Shown here piece after piece: positions 53,532-60,723 of a stretch of 64,000 nt of DNA (positions within the stretch are counted from its first letter, which is position 1; every line of letters begins with the position of its first letter). This DNA is from Occultella kanbiaonis (GTDB lineage Bacteria > Actinomycetota > Actinomycetes > Actinomycetales > Beutenbergiaceae): positions 3,224,001-3,288,000 of the forward strand of contig NZ_CP046175.1 in the NCBI RefSeq assembly GCF_009708215.1. The letters run 5' to 3'. The position numbers and the translations under genes were made by a program. The notes under the pieces were generated by a model that was given only the letters and a program-made list of their open reading frames with translations, ran no database searches and had not been told where the DNA came from.

Positions 53532-54284
53532 ATGGCGTGGAGTACGCGTGAGCTCGCCGACCTCGCGGGGACGACCGTGAACACGGTGCGGCACTACCAC
53601 CGGCTCGGCCTGATCGACGAGCCCGATCGCGGCTACAACGGATACAAGCAGTACACGGTGCCCGACCTGGTCCGCCTGCTGCGGATCCGGCGCCTCACCG
53701 AGCTCGGCGTGCCGCTGTCGCAGATCGGCGAGGTCGAGGCGGCCGGCGACGCCACCCCCGAGGCACTGCGCGAGGTCGACGCGCAGCTCGCGGCGCAGAT
53801 CGAACAGCTGCACCGGGCCCGGGCGGACATCGCGGCCATCCTGCGCGACCAGGCACCGGCCGACGTCCCACCGGGCTTCGAGTCCGTCGCTGCCCGCCTG
53901 TCCGAGGCCGACAGCTCGATCCTGCACATCTACCGCAAGCTCTTCGACGAGGGCGCGATGGCGGACCTGCGCCGCATGGTCGAGGCCGACCCCGAGGACC
54001 TCGGCGACGAGCTCAACTCGCTGCCTGCGGACGCGGACGAGGCCACCCGGCAGCGGCTCGCGGAGTCGCTCGCGCTGACCCTCGCGCAGAACCTGCGGGA
54101 CTACCCCTGGCTGAGTGATCCGGTGGGCCATCTGTCGAAGAGCTCGCGGGTCACGCAGACGACGTTCATCGAGGCGATCGTCGAGCTTTACAACCCCGCG
54201 CAGCGCGACGTCCTCGGCCGTGCGGGCCTCCTCGCGCAGGAACTGCTGAGCGCCGAGCGGGAGGCGGGCGTCGACGCGGACTGA
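53532..54284 (+). CDS. MerR-family transcriptional regulator
   Basis: A 250-residue activator/repressor. The MerR winged helix occupies about 1-70 ('WSTRELADLAGTTVNTVRHYHRLGLI' split over two helices, then 'YKQYTVPDLVRLLRIRRL'). A coiled-coil dimerisation helix spans about 80-115. The remaining 130 residues are a helical ligand domain without the Cys of metal sensors, suggesting an organic effector. The ATG follows AGGAG. Just downstream lies a 19-bp-spacer promoter with a dyad, the hallmark of MerR control, in front of the membrane protein-GPP34 operon. Confidence 0.92.
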   Translation: MAWSTRELADLAGTTVNTVRHYHRLGLIDEPDRGYNGYKQYTVPDLVRLLRIRRLTELGVPLSQIGEVEAAGDATPEALREVDAQLAAQIEQLHRARADIAAILRDQAPADVPPGFESVAARLSEADSSILHIYRKLFDEGAMADLRRMVEADPEDLGDELNSLPADADEATRQRLAESLALTLAQNLRDYPWLSDPVGHLSKSSRVTQTTFIEAIVELYNPAQRDVLGRAGLLAQELLSAEREAGVDAD

Positions 54285-54302
54285 GAGTCGCGTCACACCG
54301 GC

Positions 54303-54333
54303 TTGACCCTGTTCCTAGAACACGGACTCTACT
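54303..54333 (+). promoter_or_regulatory. MerR-type promoter with 19-bp spacer and central dyad
   Basis: The -35 box TTGACC (54,303-54,308) and -10 box TCTACT (54,328-54,333) are 19 bases apart, two more than optimal, as in promoters untwisted by MerR proteins. Inside the spacer is the dyad TGTTC/GAACA around three bases (54,310-54,322). The promoter lies directly after the merR gene and 50 bases before the next gene, so the MerR protein very likely controls it. Confidence 0.7.
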
Positions 54334-54385
54334 GACGGTCCTGGCCCAGAACGGGCTCGGAATCCCTGACACGAGGAGTCCTACC

Positions 54386-54907
54386 GTGAATCCCATCGCG
54401 GATCTGATCCGCACCTTCCAGGAGCTGGTCGCCCAGGTCCCGGAGTTCCTGCAACCGTTCATCGTCCTGCTCGGCGGCATGGTCCCCTTCATCGAGGGGG
54501 ACGCCGGCGGCATCATCGGCGTGCTTGGCGGCATCAACCCGATCGTGGCCGGAGTGGCCGCGGCGACCGGGAACTTCCTCGCCGTCACCGCCGTCGTGTT
54601 CGTCAGTTCGCGAGCCCGCACCGCGGTCGTCGCCAGCCGCTCGGGCGGAGGGGTCCAGACCCTCGAGGAGCCCAAGCCCCAGTCGAAGGGACGCCAGCGC
54701 GTCCAGAGGTGGCTGGTCCGGTTCGGTGTCCCCGGAGCGAGCCTGCTCGCGCCGGTCGCGATCCCGACGCACTTCACCGCCGCCATGTTCGTCGCGTCCG
54801 GGGCGCCACGCGGCTGGGTCCTGCTCTGGCAGGCCGTGGCGATCGTCGGTTGGACCACCCTGACCACGACGCTGATCTGGGTCGGGCTGAACACGGTGCT
54901 GATGTGA
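54386..54907 (+). CDS. small membrane protein annotated in relatives as 'small multidrug efflux protein'
   Basis: A 173-residue membrane protein with about four helices. 'PFIVLLGGMVPFIEGDAGGIIGVL' (split) and 'FLAVTAVVFVSSRARTAV' fit a conserved actinobacterial family whose transport role is not proven. It is not an EmrE-type SMR. A cytoplasmic basic loop is at about 88-112. The GTG start follows AGGAG. It overlaps the GPP34 gene by four bases and is preceded by a MerR-type promoter, so it is inducible with GPP34. Confidence 0.8.
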   Translation: MNPIADLIRTFQELVAQVPEFLQPFIVLLGGMVPFIEGDAGGIIGVLGGINPIVAGVAAATGNFLAVTAVVFVSSRARTAVVASRSGGGVQTLEEPKPQSKGRQRVQRWLVRFGVPGASLLAPVAIPTHFTAAMFVASGAPRGWVLLWQAVAIVGWTTLTTTLIWVGLNTVLM

Positions 54908-55602
54908 CCACACCACAGCGACCCAACCTCGCCGAAGACCTTCTGCTCCTGCTGTTCCAGCCGAACTCCGGCTTCCAGCGCACCGGGTCCATCGCCGGGG
55001 AGAACACCCTGTTCTACGTCCTCGCCGGTGCCGTGCTCGCCGATCTCGGCCTCGGCGAGCACGTGCGCACCGCCACCGGCCGGCTCGGTGGCACCATCGT
55101 GGAGGCGGTCGAGAACAACCCGCCCGCCGACGAGATCCTGCGCTCGGCGTGGGACTACGTCGCCGAGAAGCCCAGGGGCATCCAGACGGTCCTCGCGGCG
55201 GTCGGCCCGAGACTGCGCGAACCGCTGCTGGACCGGCTGATCGAGCGCGGCGACATCCAGCGGGGTACCCGCAGGACCCTCGGCCTGTTCGACACGAAGG
55301 TCCTGGAGGGCACCGGCGGCGAGCGCCGGGCCGCCCTCCTCGCGGACGTGCGTGCGGTCCTCGTCGACGGCGTCGAGCCGCAGCCCCGGGTCGCCGCGCT
55401 CGCCGCACTGATCTCGGGCAGCGGGACGCTTCCGCAGTTCCACCGGGACATCCCCTGGACCTCCCCCGTGATCACCAGGGCCAAGGAGCTCGAGCAGGGC
55501 AACTGGGGAGCCGAAGCAGCCGCCGAGGCAGTGGCCCGCACCGTCACCGCGGTGATCGTCAACAACGTGGTCATCGCGGCGGCCGTGCTGCCCAAGGCCT
55601 AG
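54904..55602 (+). CDS. GPP34 (GOLPH3-like) family protein
   Basis: A 232-residue protein of the GPP34 family, known in eukaryotes as the phosphoinositide-binding Golgi protein GOLPH3 and common in actinobacteria with unknown role. Typical parts are 'NLAEDLLLLLF', 'LAGAVLADLGL', and the helical C-terminus 'AVARTVTAVIVNNVVIAAAV'. The GTG start overlaps the stop of the membrane protein gene (GTGA). It may bind membrane lipids and work with that protein under MerR control. Confidence 0.85.
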   Translation: MTTPQRPNLAEDLLLLLFQPNSGFQRTGSIAGENTLFYVLAGAVLADLGLGEHVRTATGRLGGTIVEAVENNPPADEILRSAWDYVAEKPRGIQTVLAAVGPRLREPLLDRLIERGDIQRGTRRTLGLFDTKVLEGTGGERRAALLADVRAVLVDGVEPQPRVAALAALISGSGTLPQFHRDIPWTSPVITRAKELEQGNWGAEAAAEAVARTVTAVIVNNVVIAAAVLPKA

Positions 55603-55642
55603 GGCGGTGGGGATGGCTCAGCAGTGGACAGCAACACGGACC

Positions 55643-55978
55643 TCACGCGCGGAGCAGGGCGTCCTCGGACACCTCGCGCCGCTCGTAGGCGAGGTCGGCG
55701 TCCCGAGTGATGGCGCCAAGGGTCCGGTGCAGCCGGTCCGTGACGTTCACCGCGACGAGCCGGGTCACGCCGGCGTTGCCGGCGGAGGTCACCAGGGCCG
55801 AGATGGCGGCCGGCGTGGCGTTCGACTCGGGTCCCCCGTGCAGCACGAGGGTGTCCGGGCGCCTCGCTCCGGCTCGGCGCAGCGTGGCCGCGACGAGCAG
55901 GCGGGCCGAGTTCGTCGTGGCGAGCTGGCCGGGCAGCACGGCCACTGCGATCTCTCGGGTCATGTTGGTGTTCGACAT
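55643..55978 (-). CDS. hypothetical protein downstream of rtcB
   Basis: A 111-residue soluble protein of alternating strands and helices ('EIAVAVLPGQLATTNSARLL', 'RRPDTLVLHGG', 'GVTRLVAVNV'). The alpha/beta pattern is Rossmann-like or STAS-like, but no family is recognised. The ATG at 55,978 follows AGGGAG. It lies after rtcB on the same strand, but a strong hairpin (56,021-56,058) between them may reduce read-through. It might assist RNA repair, from position only. Confidence 0.6.
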   Translation of the reverse strand: MSNTNMTREIAVAVLPGQLATTNSARLLVAATLRRAGARRPDTLVLHGGPESNATPAAISALVTSAGNAGVTRLVAVNVTDRLHRTLGAITRDADLAYERREVSEDALLRA

Positions 55979-56020
55979 CGTGTGCTCCCTTCTCGAGCAT
56001 GGTTGGTTGATGCAGGCTTG

Positions 56021-56058
56021 TGGCCCGGCCAACGAGCAGCTGCTCGCCGGCCGGGCCA
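56021..56058 (-). terminator. long hairpin between rtcB and its tail gene
   Basis: A 38-base symmetric structure: outer arms of 10 bp, a two-base bulge on each side, then an inner self-complementary 14-base core. It begins 11 bases after the rtcB stop on the minus strand. No T-run follows, so it may be a Rho-independent-like terminator of actinobacterial type or an RNA processing/attenuation site. Confidence 0.55.
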
Positions 56059-56069
56059 TCCGAGGGCGG

Positions 56070-57293
56070 TCAGCCCTTCACGCACAGGACCGTGCGCAGG
56101 CGGGCGACCACCTCGACCAGGTCCGACTGCGCCGCGATCACGGACTCGAGGTCCTTGTAGGCGCCGGGGATCTCGTCGACCACCCCGGCGTCCTTGCGGC
56201 ACTCGACGCCCGCGGTCTGGGCGGCCAGATCGTCGACGGTGAACGTCTTCCTCGCCTGGTTCCGGGACATGCGTCGCCCTGCCCCGTGGGATGCGGAGTA
56301 GAACGACTCCGGGTTGCCCAGGCCGCGCACGATGTACGACCCGGTGCCCATCGATCCCGGGATCAGTCCCAGTTCGCCGGATCCGGCCCGGATCGCCCCC
56401 TTGCGGGTCACGACCAGGTCCTCGCCGTCGATCTGCTCGTGTGCCACGTAGTTGTGGTGCACGTTGGCGACTTCGGTGAAACTGACGTCCCGGTCGGTGA
56501 AGTGCCTGCGCACGACGTCGACCATCAGGGTCATCATCACCGCACGGGACCGGGCGGCGTACTCCTGTGCCCAGTGCAGGTCGCGCAGGTAGGCGTCCAT
56601 CTGCGGGGTGCCCATGAGGAACACCGCGAGGTCACGGTCAACCAGACCCTGGTTGTGGTCCAGGTCCTTGGCGATCGCGACGTGACGCTCGGCCAGCTCC
56701 TTGCCGATGTTCCGGGAACCGGAGTGCAGCTGGAGCCAGACGGCACCGTCGGTGTCGACGCAGAGCTCGAGGAAGTGGTTCCCACCGCCGAGGGTGCCGA
56801 GCTGCTTGCGCGCTCGACCCTCAAGCCGCTGGACGTCGTCGTGCAACCCACCGAAGCGGTCCCAGAACGCCCCGTCGCCGCGCAGCCGGTCCGCTCCCCC
56901 GGTGCCGGTGATCGGCCGGATCCGACGCAGGTCCACCTGCTCGTCGTGGGAGTGGAACCCGACCGGGATGGTCGCCTCGATCGCCGCGCGCAGGCCGGAC
57001 AGGTCGTCCGGCAGGTCGGATGCGGTCAGCGACGTCCTGACGCCGATCATCCCGCAGCCGATGTCCACGCCCACGGCGTTCGGGGAGACCGCGTCCCGCA
57101 TCGCGATGACCGATCCGACGGTCGCGCCCTTGCCGAGGTGGACGTCCGGCATCACGCGCACCCCGGCGACCCAGGGCAGTGCTGCGATGTTGCGGAGCTG
57201 CTGCAGTGCCTGCGCCTCGACCTCGTCCTCATGCGCCCACATGAGGGTGGGCGCCATGGCACCGGTGAGCGGAACGGGGTACTGGGTGTTCAT
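56070..57293 (-). CDS. rtcB: RNA-splicing ligase RtcB
   Basis: A GTP- and Mn-dependent ligase that joins RNA 2',3'-cyclic phosphate or 3'-phosphate ends to 5'-OH, used in RNA repair. The 407-residue length is typical. Metal and catalytic motifs include 'MPDVHLGKGATVGSV', 'VDIGCGM' (Cys ligand), 'LGGGNHFLEL', 'HSGSRNIG', 'HHNYVAHE' and the guanylylated His in 'SASHGAGR'. The ATG at 57,293 has a perfect AAGGAGG. It is next to a tRNA cluster and divergent from the TraR/DksA-like gene. Broken tRNAs or stress-cleaved RNA are plausible substrates. No archease or rtcR is nearby. Confidence 0.95.
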   Translation of the reverse strand: MNTQYPVPLTGAMAPTLMWAHEDEVEAQALQQLRNIAALPWVAGVRVMPDVHLGKGATVGSVIAMRDAVSPNAVGVDIGCGMIGVRTSLTASDLPDDLSGLRAAIEATIPVGFHSHDEQVDLRRIRPITGTGGADRLRGDGAFWDRFGGLHDDVQRLEGRARKQLGTLGGGNHFLELCVDTDGAVWLQLHSGSRNIGKELAERHVAIAKDLDHNQGLVDRDLAVFLMGTPQMDAYLRDLHWAQEYAARSRAVMMTLMVDVVRRHFTDRDVSFTEVANVHHNYVAHEQIDGEDLVVTRKGAIRAGSGELGLIPGSMGTGSYIVRGLGNPESFYSASHGAGRRMSRNQARKTFTVDDLAAQTAGVECRKDAGVVDEIPGAYKDLESVIAAQSDLVEVVARLRTVLCVKG

Positions 57294-57396
57294 GCTGGCC
57301 TCCTTCCGGGAGGTGCTGAGGGTAGGTCTGGTAACTGGGTGAGGGCTGATGCCCGACGGCGTTGTGTCCGGTCCGTCGGCATGGTCGACTTCGGGG

Positions 57397-57735
57397 ATGG
57401 ATGAGGACGCCGCACGGGTCGGGCTGCTCGCGCTGCGTGCGGAGGCGCTGACGCGGCTGGCGGACCTCGGCATCAGCCGCGACGACGTCGTCCAGGCCTC
57501 CCAGGGCGCCAACATCGACGACGAGCACGACCCGGAGGGCTCGACCATCGCCTACGAACGTGCGCTGCTGGAAGCGCTGGCAGCAAGCGCGCGAGCACGG
57601 ATCGCCGATGCCGACGCAGCCTTGGAACGCCTCACCGCCGGCACCTACGGGATCTGCGAGGTGTGCGGGGAGCCGATCGGTGCGGAGCGTCTCGCAGCAC
57701 GTCCGATCGCGTCCCGGTGCCTGCAGCATTCCTGA
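57397..57735 (+). CDS. TraR/DksA-family zinc-finger protein
   Basis: A 112-residue protein with an N-terminal coiled-coil-like helical part ('RVGLLALRAEALTRLADL') containing 'DDEHDPEGSTIAYER', then the DksA finger 'CEVCGEPIGAERL...RCLQHS'. The fourth zinc ligand is His instead of Cys in this reading. Such proteins bind RNA polymerase near its secondary channel or act as small regulators. An in-frame start 16 codons upstream (57,349) has a weak site, and 57,397 fits the family start better. It is divergent from rtcB. Confidence 0.82.
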   Translation: MDEDAARVGLLALRAEALTRLADLGISRDDVVQASQGANIDDEHDPEGSTIAYERALLEALAASARARIADADAALERLTAGTYGICEVCGEPIGAERLAARPIASRCLQHS

Positions 57736-57774
57736 ACGTCTGGCCGATGGCCGGGCCGCGCGGCCGCGGCGCGG

Positions 57775-57850
57775 TGGTGCCTTCGGCCGGACTCGAACCG
57801 GCGACCTTCCGCTTCGGAGGCGGACGCGCTGTCCACTGCGCTACGAAGGC
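57775..57850 (-). tRNA. tRNA-Arg (anticodon CCG)
   Basis: A 76-nt cloverleaf with acceptor GCCTTCG/CGAAGGC, anticodon loop CTCCGAA and T-loop TTCGAGT. The CCA end is encoded. It reads CGG codons, which are frequent in this genome. Last in the minus-strand tRNA cluster. Confidence 0.95.
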
Positions 57851-57893
57851 CTGCGCCCCCAATCCGGTCACGCCGGTCCGGTTGACTCTGCGA

Positions 57894-57981
57894 GGCGGAG
57901 GACGAGGGATTCGACCCCCCGCGGGTATGACCCCGACCGCTGTTTTCTGGACAGGTGCAATGGCCGCTCTGCCAGTCCTCC
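57894..57981 (-). pseudogene. degenerate tRNA-Ser-like sequence
   Basis: The acceptor arms GGAGGAC/GTCCTCC pair perfectly and a long variable arm is present, so the parent was a tRNA-Ser, most like the TGA isoacceptor. However, the anticodon loop reads CCAGAAA, so universal U33 is C and the anticodon would be AGA. The first anticodon-stem pair is C-C, the T-loop reads GTCGAAT (position 54 is G, not T), and the 3' end is GCCT without CCA. These changes suggest loss of function. A specialised tRNA cannot be excluded. Confidence 0.65.
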
Positions 57982-58033
57982 ATGGGTGTCCGACGGGAGG
58001 TGAACCCGCGCGGACCGGTTCGGTCCGCCGTCG

Positions 58034-58116
58034 TGGCCTCCGAGGGACTCGAACCCTCACACCCATCGGGAACGCGGCTCTGAGCCGCGCGCGTCTACCA
58101 GTTCCGCCAGAAGGCC
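58034..58116 (-). tRNA. tRNA-Leu (anticodon CAG)
   Basis: An 83-nt class II tRNA: acceptor GGCCTTC/GGAGGCC with one G-T pair, anticodon loop CTCAGAG with anticodon CAG, long variable arm and T-loop TTCGAGT. No CCA is encoded. It reads CTG, the main Leu codon here. Confidence 0.93.
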
Positions 58117-58165
58117 AAGGTGGTCGCGGCACCCGAGGGTGCTCACCGTGTGCGACCGGCACGGT

Positions 58166-58241
58166 TGGTGCCTTCGGCAGGACTCGAACCTGCAACCTCC
58201 TGATTCGTAGTCAGGTGCTCTGTCCGTTGAGCTACGAGGGC
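58166..58241 (-). tRNA. tRNA-Arg (anticodon ACG)
   Basis: A 76-nt cloverleaf with anticodon loop CTACGAA (anticodon ACG, A34 to be deaminated to inosine), D-arm AGCTCAACGGACAGAGC and T-loop TTCGAGT. CCA is encoded. The acceptor GCCCTCG/CGAAGGC has one C-A mismatch at position 4-69. The 3' strand is identical to that of tRNA-Arg(CCG), hinting at local gene conversion. Confidence 0.9.
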
Positions 58242-58279
58242 GAGTGCCGGATGAGCTCCGGCAGCGTGGTCGTGCTGAG

Positions 58280-58352
58280 AGCGAGCGGCCGGATTCGAAC
58301 CGGCGTCGACTGCTTGGAAGGCAGTGGTCCTGGGCCACTGGACGACGCTCGC
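58280..58352 (-). tRNA. tRNA-Gly (anticodon TCC)
   Basis: A 73-nt cloverleaf with acceptor GCGAGCG/CGCTCGC, anticodon loop CTTCCAA and T-loop TTCGAAT. No CCA is encoded. It is the first tRNA of the minus-strand cluster. Confidence 0.94.
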
Positions 58353-58583
58353 GAGATCGGGCATCCCTTCGCCTGCTCGACCCGGCGGTACTTCGGCCGC
58401 TGGGTGTCGACGTCTCGGTGGGGGTCGCCCGAACTCGGGCGGGGATGCTACCCCGCCCGGTGTTGCTGTCCACTGTTGAGGTTTCAAGGTGCCCCTGAGG
58501 GCTCGAGGGCTCCACCTGCGGGTGGGCCCTTGCTCGCCGTGCCGTGGCCGGCGACCCGCAGGTCGTCCCACCGCACAACGGAA

Positions 58584-58610
58584 ACGGGGCCACCTGACTG
58601 GTGACCCCGT
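58584..58610 (-). terminator. hairpin terminator upstream of the tRNA cluster
   Basis: Arms ACGGGG-CACC and GGTG-CCCCGT pair with one internal mismatch around a five-base loop. On the minus strand the hairpin is followed by a T-rich stretch (TTTCCGTT). It would end a transcript from the small frame at 58,676-58,888. The rest of 58,353-58,675 shows no gene and must contain the tRNA promoter. Confidence 0.65.
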
Positions 58611-58675
58611 GGAGGTTCGGACCCTGGCCCGACCCTGCCGCGGTTATCCGCTGCTCGGGTGGGCTGGTGTCCTCA

Positions 58676-58888
58676 TCAGGTGGCGCGAGCCGGGCTCGCT
58701 GTCCCCACGGGGCTGGGCCACAGATAGTGGTGGCCGATGGGCTCGGAATCAAACTGCTTCGACCGAGCCCGCATGGATCGGGTCGGTCGCAGTCGTTCCG
58801 CCGCCGTCGCACTCGCCGAGCCGAGTCCGCGCAGCACGACGACGTCGAAGGCGGTGGCCCTCTTGGTCGTGATGAGGCGCGCAGACAT
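58676..58888 (-). CDS. small hypothetical protein
   Basis: A 70-residue basic protein beginning 'MSARLITTKRATAFDVVVLR', with no recognised domain. AAGGAG lies four bases before the ATG at 58,888, and a terminator-like hairpin follows 66 bases after the stop, which together favour a real gene. The composition of the C-terminal half is less protein-like. Function unknown. Confidence 0.4.
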   Translation of the reverse strand: MSARLITTKRATAFDVVVLRGLGSASATAAERLRPTRSMRARSKQFDSEPIGHHYLWPSPVGTASPARAT

Positions 58889-59016
58889 GATGCTCCTTGG
58901 GCGGGTGGGTGTCGCTCTGTGCAACGAACGCTACGTGTGGATTCTTCCCCTGGCCAAGGAATACTCGCGAGCTCCCTTGAGTGGACACCCGACGTCGCCC
59001 GACCTGGCCCCGCCCG

Positions 59017-59049
59017 ATGCATGCATAGTTCATGAAGTGCGGCTAGTAT
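59017..59049 (+). promoter_or_regulatory. promoter/operator region of the VapBC-type operon
   Basis: Two palindromes, ATGCATGCAT (59,017-59,026) and TTCATGAA (59,029-59,036), precede a -10-like TAGTAT (59,044-59,049), seven bases before the antitoxin ATG. Such tandem palindromes are typical binding sites for VapB-type antitoxin complexes. Confidence 0.5.
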
Positions 59050-59055
59050 GGCTGC

Positions 59056-59286
59056 ATGAGCACCGAGATCCTGCAGGTCCGCGACGTCCCTTCGGAGGAT
59101 GCGCAGGTCCTGCGCGCACGCGCCGCGGCCCGAAACATGTCGCTGTCGAGTTACCTGCGGGAACTGATGCACGAGGATGCCTCGAGCCCGGCGATGAGCG
59201 AGGTCCTGGCGCGGATCGCCTCACGCGAGAGTGTCGAGGCGAGCGGCGACGAGGTCAGGGCACTCATGACCGAAGACCAGCGTTGA
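59056..59286 (+). CDS. vapB: VapB/FitA-type antitoxin
   Basis: A 76-residue protein with an N-terminal ribbon-helix-helix ('EILQVRDVPSEDAQVLRARA' then 'NMSLSSYLRELMHEDA') of FitA/VapB type and a C-terminal toxin-binding tail. It starts seven bases after the predicted -10 box, so the transcript may have almost no leader. The toxin gene follows after one base. Confidence 0.88.
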   Translation: MSTEILQVRDVPSEDAQVLRARAAARNMSLSSYLRELMHEDASSPAMSEVLARIASRESVEASGDEVRALMTEDQR

Positions 59287-59287
59287 C

Positions 59288-59692
59288 GTGACCGTCGTCG
59301 ATGCCTCGATCGTCGTGCGACTCCTGCAGAACCGGCGAGGCGATTCCGCACTCCGGGATCAGTTCGGCCGTCAACGGCACGTCTATGCACCAACGCTTGT
59401 CGATGCCGAGGTGACGTCGGCGATCCGCGGGCTGTTGCTGACGTCGAAGCCCTCGATCCGGATCAGCCCCTACCGAGCGGAACAGATGCTCGACGACTTC
59501 GCGGATCTGCCGCTCATCCGCTATCCGATGCAGCCCTACCAGCGGCGGGCGCTGGCGCTGCGGGACACCTTCACCGCCTACGAAGCCTTCTATCTGGCGT
59601 TGGCCGAATCGTTGGGAATGCCGTTGCTCACCGACGACAGGAAGTTCGCACGAGCCCCGGCGCAGACAACGCCGATAGAGACCTGGTCGTAG
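59288..59692 (+). CDS. vapC: VapC-type PIN-domain toxin
   Basis: A 134-residue PIN-domain RNase. Conserved acidic residues are in 'VVDASIVVRL' (Asp about 5), 'LVDAEVTSAI' (Glu about 41), 'TAYEAFYLALAES' (about 96-108) and 'LLTDDRKFAR' (Asp about 115). VapC toxins cleave tRNA or rRNA at single sites. The GTG start is one base after the vapB stop. The nearby tRNA cluster is not evidence of target choice. Confidence 0.9.
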   Translation: MTVVDASIVVRLLQNRRGDSALRDQFGRQRHVYAPTLVDAEVTSAIRGLLLTSKPSIRISPYRAEQMLDDFADLPLIRYPMQPYQRRALALRDTFTAYEAFYLALAESLGMPLLTDDRKFARAPAQTTPIETWS

Positions 59693-59720
59693 GACCCTCA
59701 TGCATGCGGCTGGCTGGGGT

Positions 59721-59738
59721 GTGGATGAGCCGGCCGAT
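59721..59738 (+). repeat. 18-bp direct repeat, left copy (matches rnpB 3' end)
   Basis: GTGGATGAGCCGGCCGAT is identical to 62,342-62,359, where it forms the 3' strand of the RNase P RNA P1 helix. The two copies bracket the amino-acid ABC transporter operon. The following 19 bases match weakly (9 of 19), as if a longer duplicate had decayed. Confidence 0.75.
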
Positions 59739-59864
59739 GTCGCAGGTCACAACCCGGTCTCGGTCGGCCGATCCGAGGGGTGGGCGCCGACGAACCGCCA
59801 TACGATTTCCTCGTCCCGGCAAACCGTCGTCCGGGCGCGCACCACCTGCATCAGGAGGAACGCC

Positions 59865-60698
59865 ATGAACCGCAGGACGACTCGCACCCCCTGGCCCGGC
59901 AGGCTTGCCTCGATCGTTGCACTGGCGGCGACGACGGCCCTGCTCGCGGCCTGCGGCGGCTCCGGAGGGGAGGATGAGACCGACGGCGAGGCGGCCGGTC
60001 TCGAACTCGTCACCGAGGGCACCCTGACCGTGTGCTCCGACATCCCCTATCCCCCGTTCGAGGTCGAGGACGCGTCGGCCGAGAGCGGCTACAGCGGTTT
60101 CGACATGGACATCATGCAGGAGATCGCCGACCGGCTCGAACTCACCCTGAGCGTCCAGGACGTCTCGTTCGACGCGCTGCAGTCCGGTGCGGTGCTCGGG
60201 GCCGGTCAGTGCGACCTCGGCGCGTCGGCGATGACGATCACCCCGGAGCGCGCCGAGAACCTCGACTTCTCAGACCCCTACTACGACTCGCTGCAGTCGC
60301 TGCTGGTGCCTGCCGCAAGTGGCGTCACCAGCCTCGCGACCTTCACCGGCGCCCTCGGCGTGCAGCAGGGCACAACCGGCCAGGCGTTCGCGGAGGAGAA
60401 CGCCCCCGACGGTGTCCAACTCGTCGAGTTCCCCTCCGACGGCGAACTGTGGCCGGCACTGCAGGGCGACACGATCCAGGGCATCCTGCAGGACCTCCCG
60501 GTGAACGTCGAACACGTACGGACCGACTCCAGCTACGTCGTCGTCGAGGAGTTCCAAACCGACGAGAGCTACGGCTTCGCGTTCGCCAAGGGGGAGCGGC
60601 CGAACCTGCTGGCCGCCGTCAACGAGCACCTGCAGGCCATGCGCGACGACGGCACCTACGAGACGATCTACGACCGCTACTTCTCCACCGAGGGCTGA
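59865..60698 (+). CDS. amino-acid ABC transporter substrate-binding lipoprotein
   Basis: A 277-residue family-3 solute-binding protein. The signal ends in lipobox 'LLAAC' (Cys about 29), followed by a Gly/Glu linker. The mature domain has 'LTVCSDIPYPPFEVED', 'YSGFDMDIMQEIADRL' and 'DFSDPYYDS', typical for polar amino-acid binding. The ATG at 59,865 follows AGGAGG. First gene of a three-gene importer. The ligand is unknown. Confidence 0.92.
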   Translation: MNRRTTRTPWPGRLASIVALAATTALLAACGGSGGEDETDGEAAGLELVTEGTLTVCSDIPYPPFEVEDASAESGYSGFDMDIMQEIADRLELTLSVQDVSFDALQSGAVLGAGQCDLGASAMTITPERAENLDFSDPYYDSLQSLLVPAASGVTSLATFTGALGVQQGTTGQAFAEENAPDGVQLVEFPSDGELWPALQGDTIQGILQDLPVNVEHVRTDSSYVVVEEFQTDESYGFAFAKGERPNLLAAVNEHLQAMRDDGTYETIYDRYFSTEG

Positions 60699-60723
60699 GC
60701 CGAGGCCGGGCGGGAGACCTCAC

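Noticed and set aside
58040-58600. Frames running through the tRNA cluster
   Set aside because: They overlap intact tRNA genes on both strands, so coding use is implausible.
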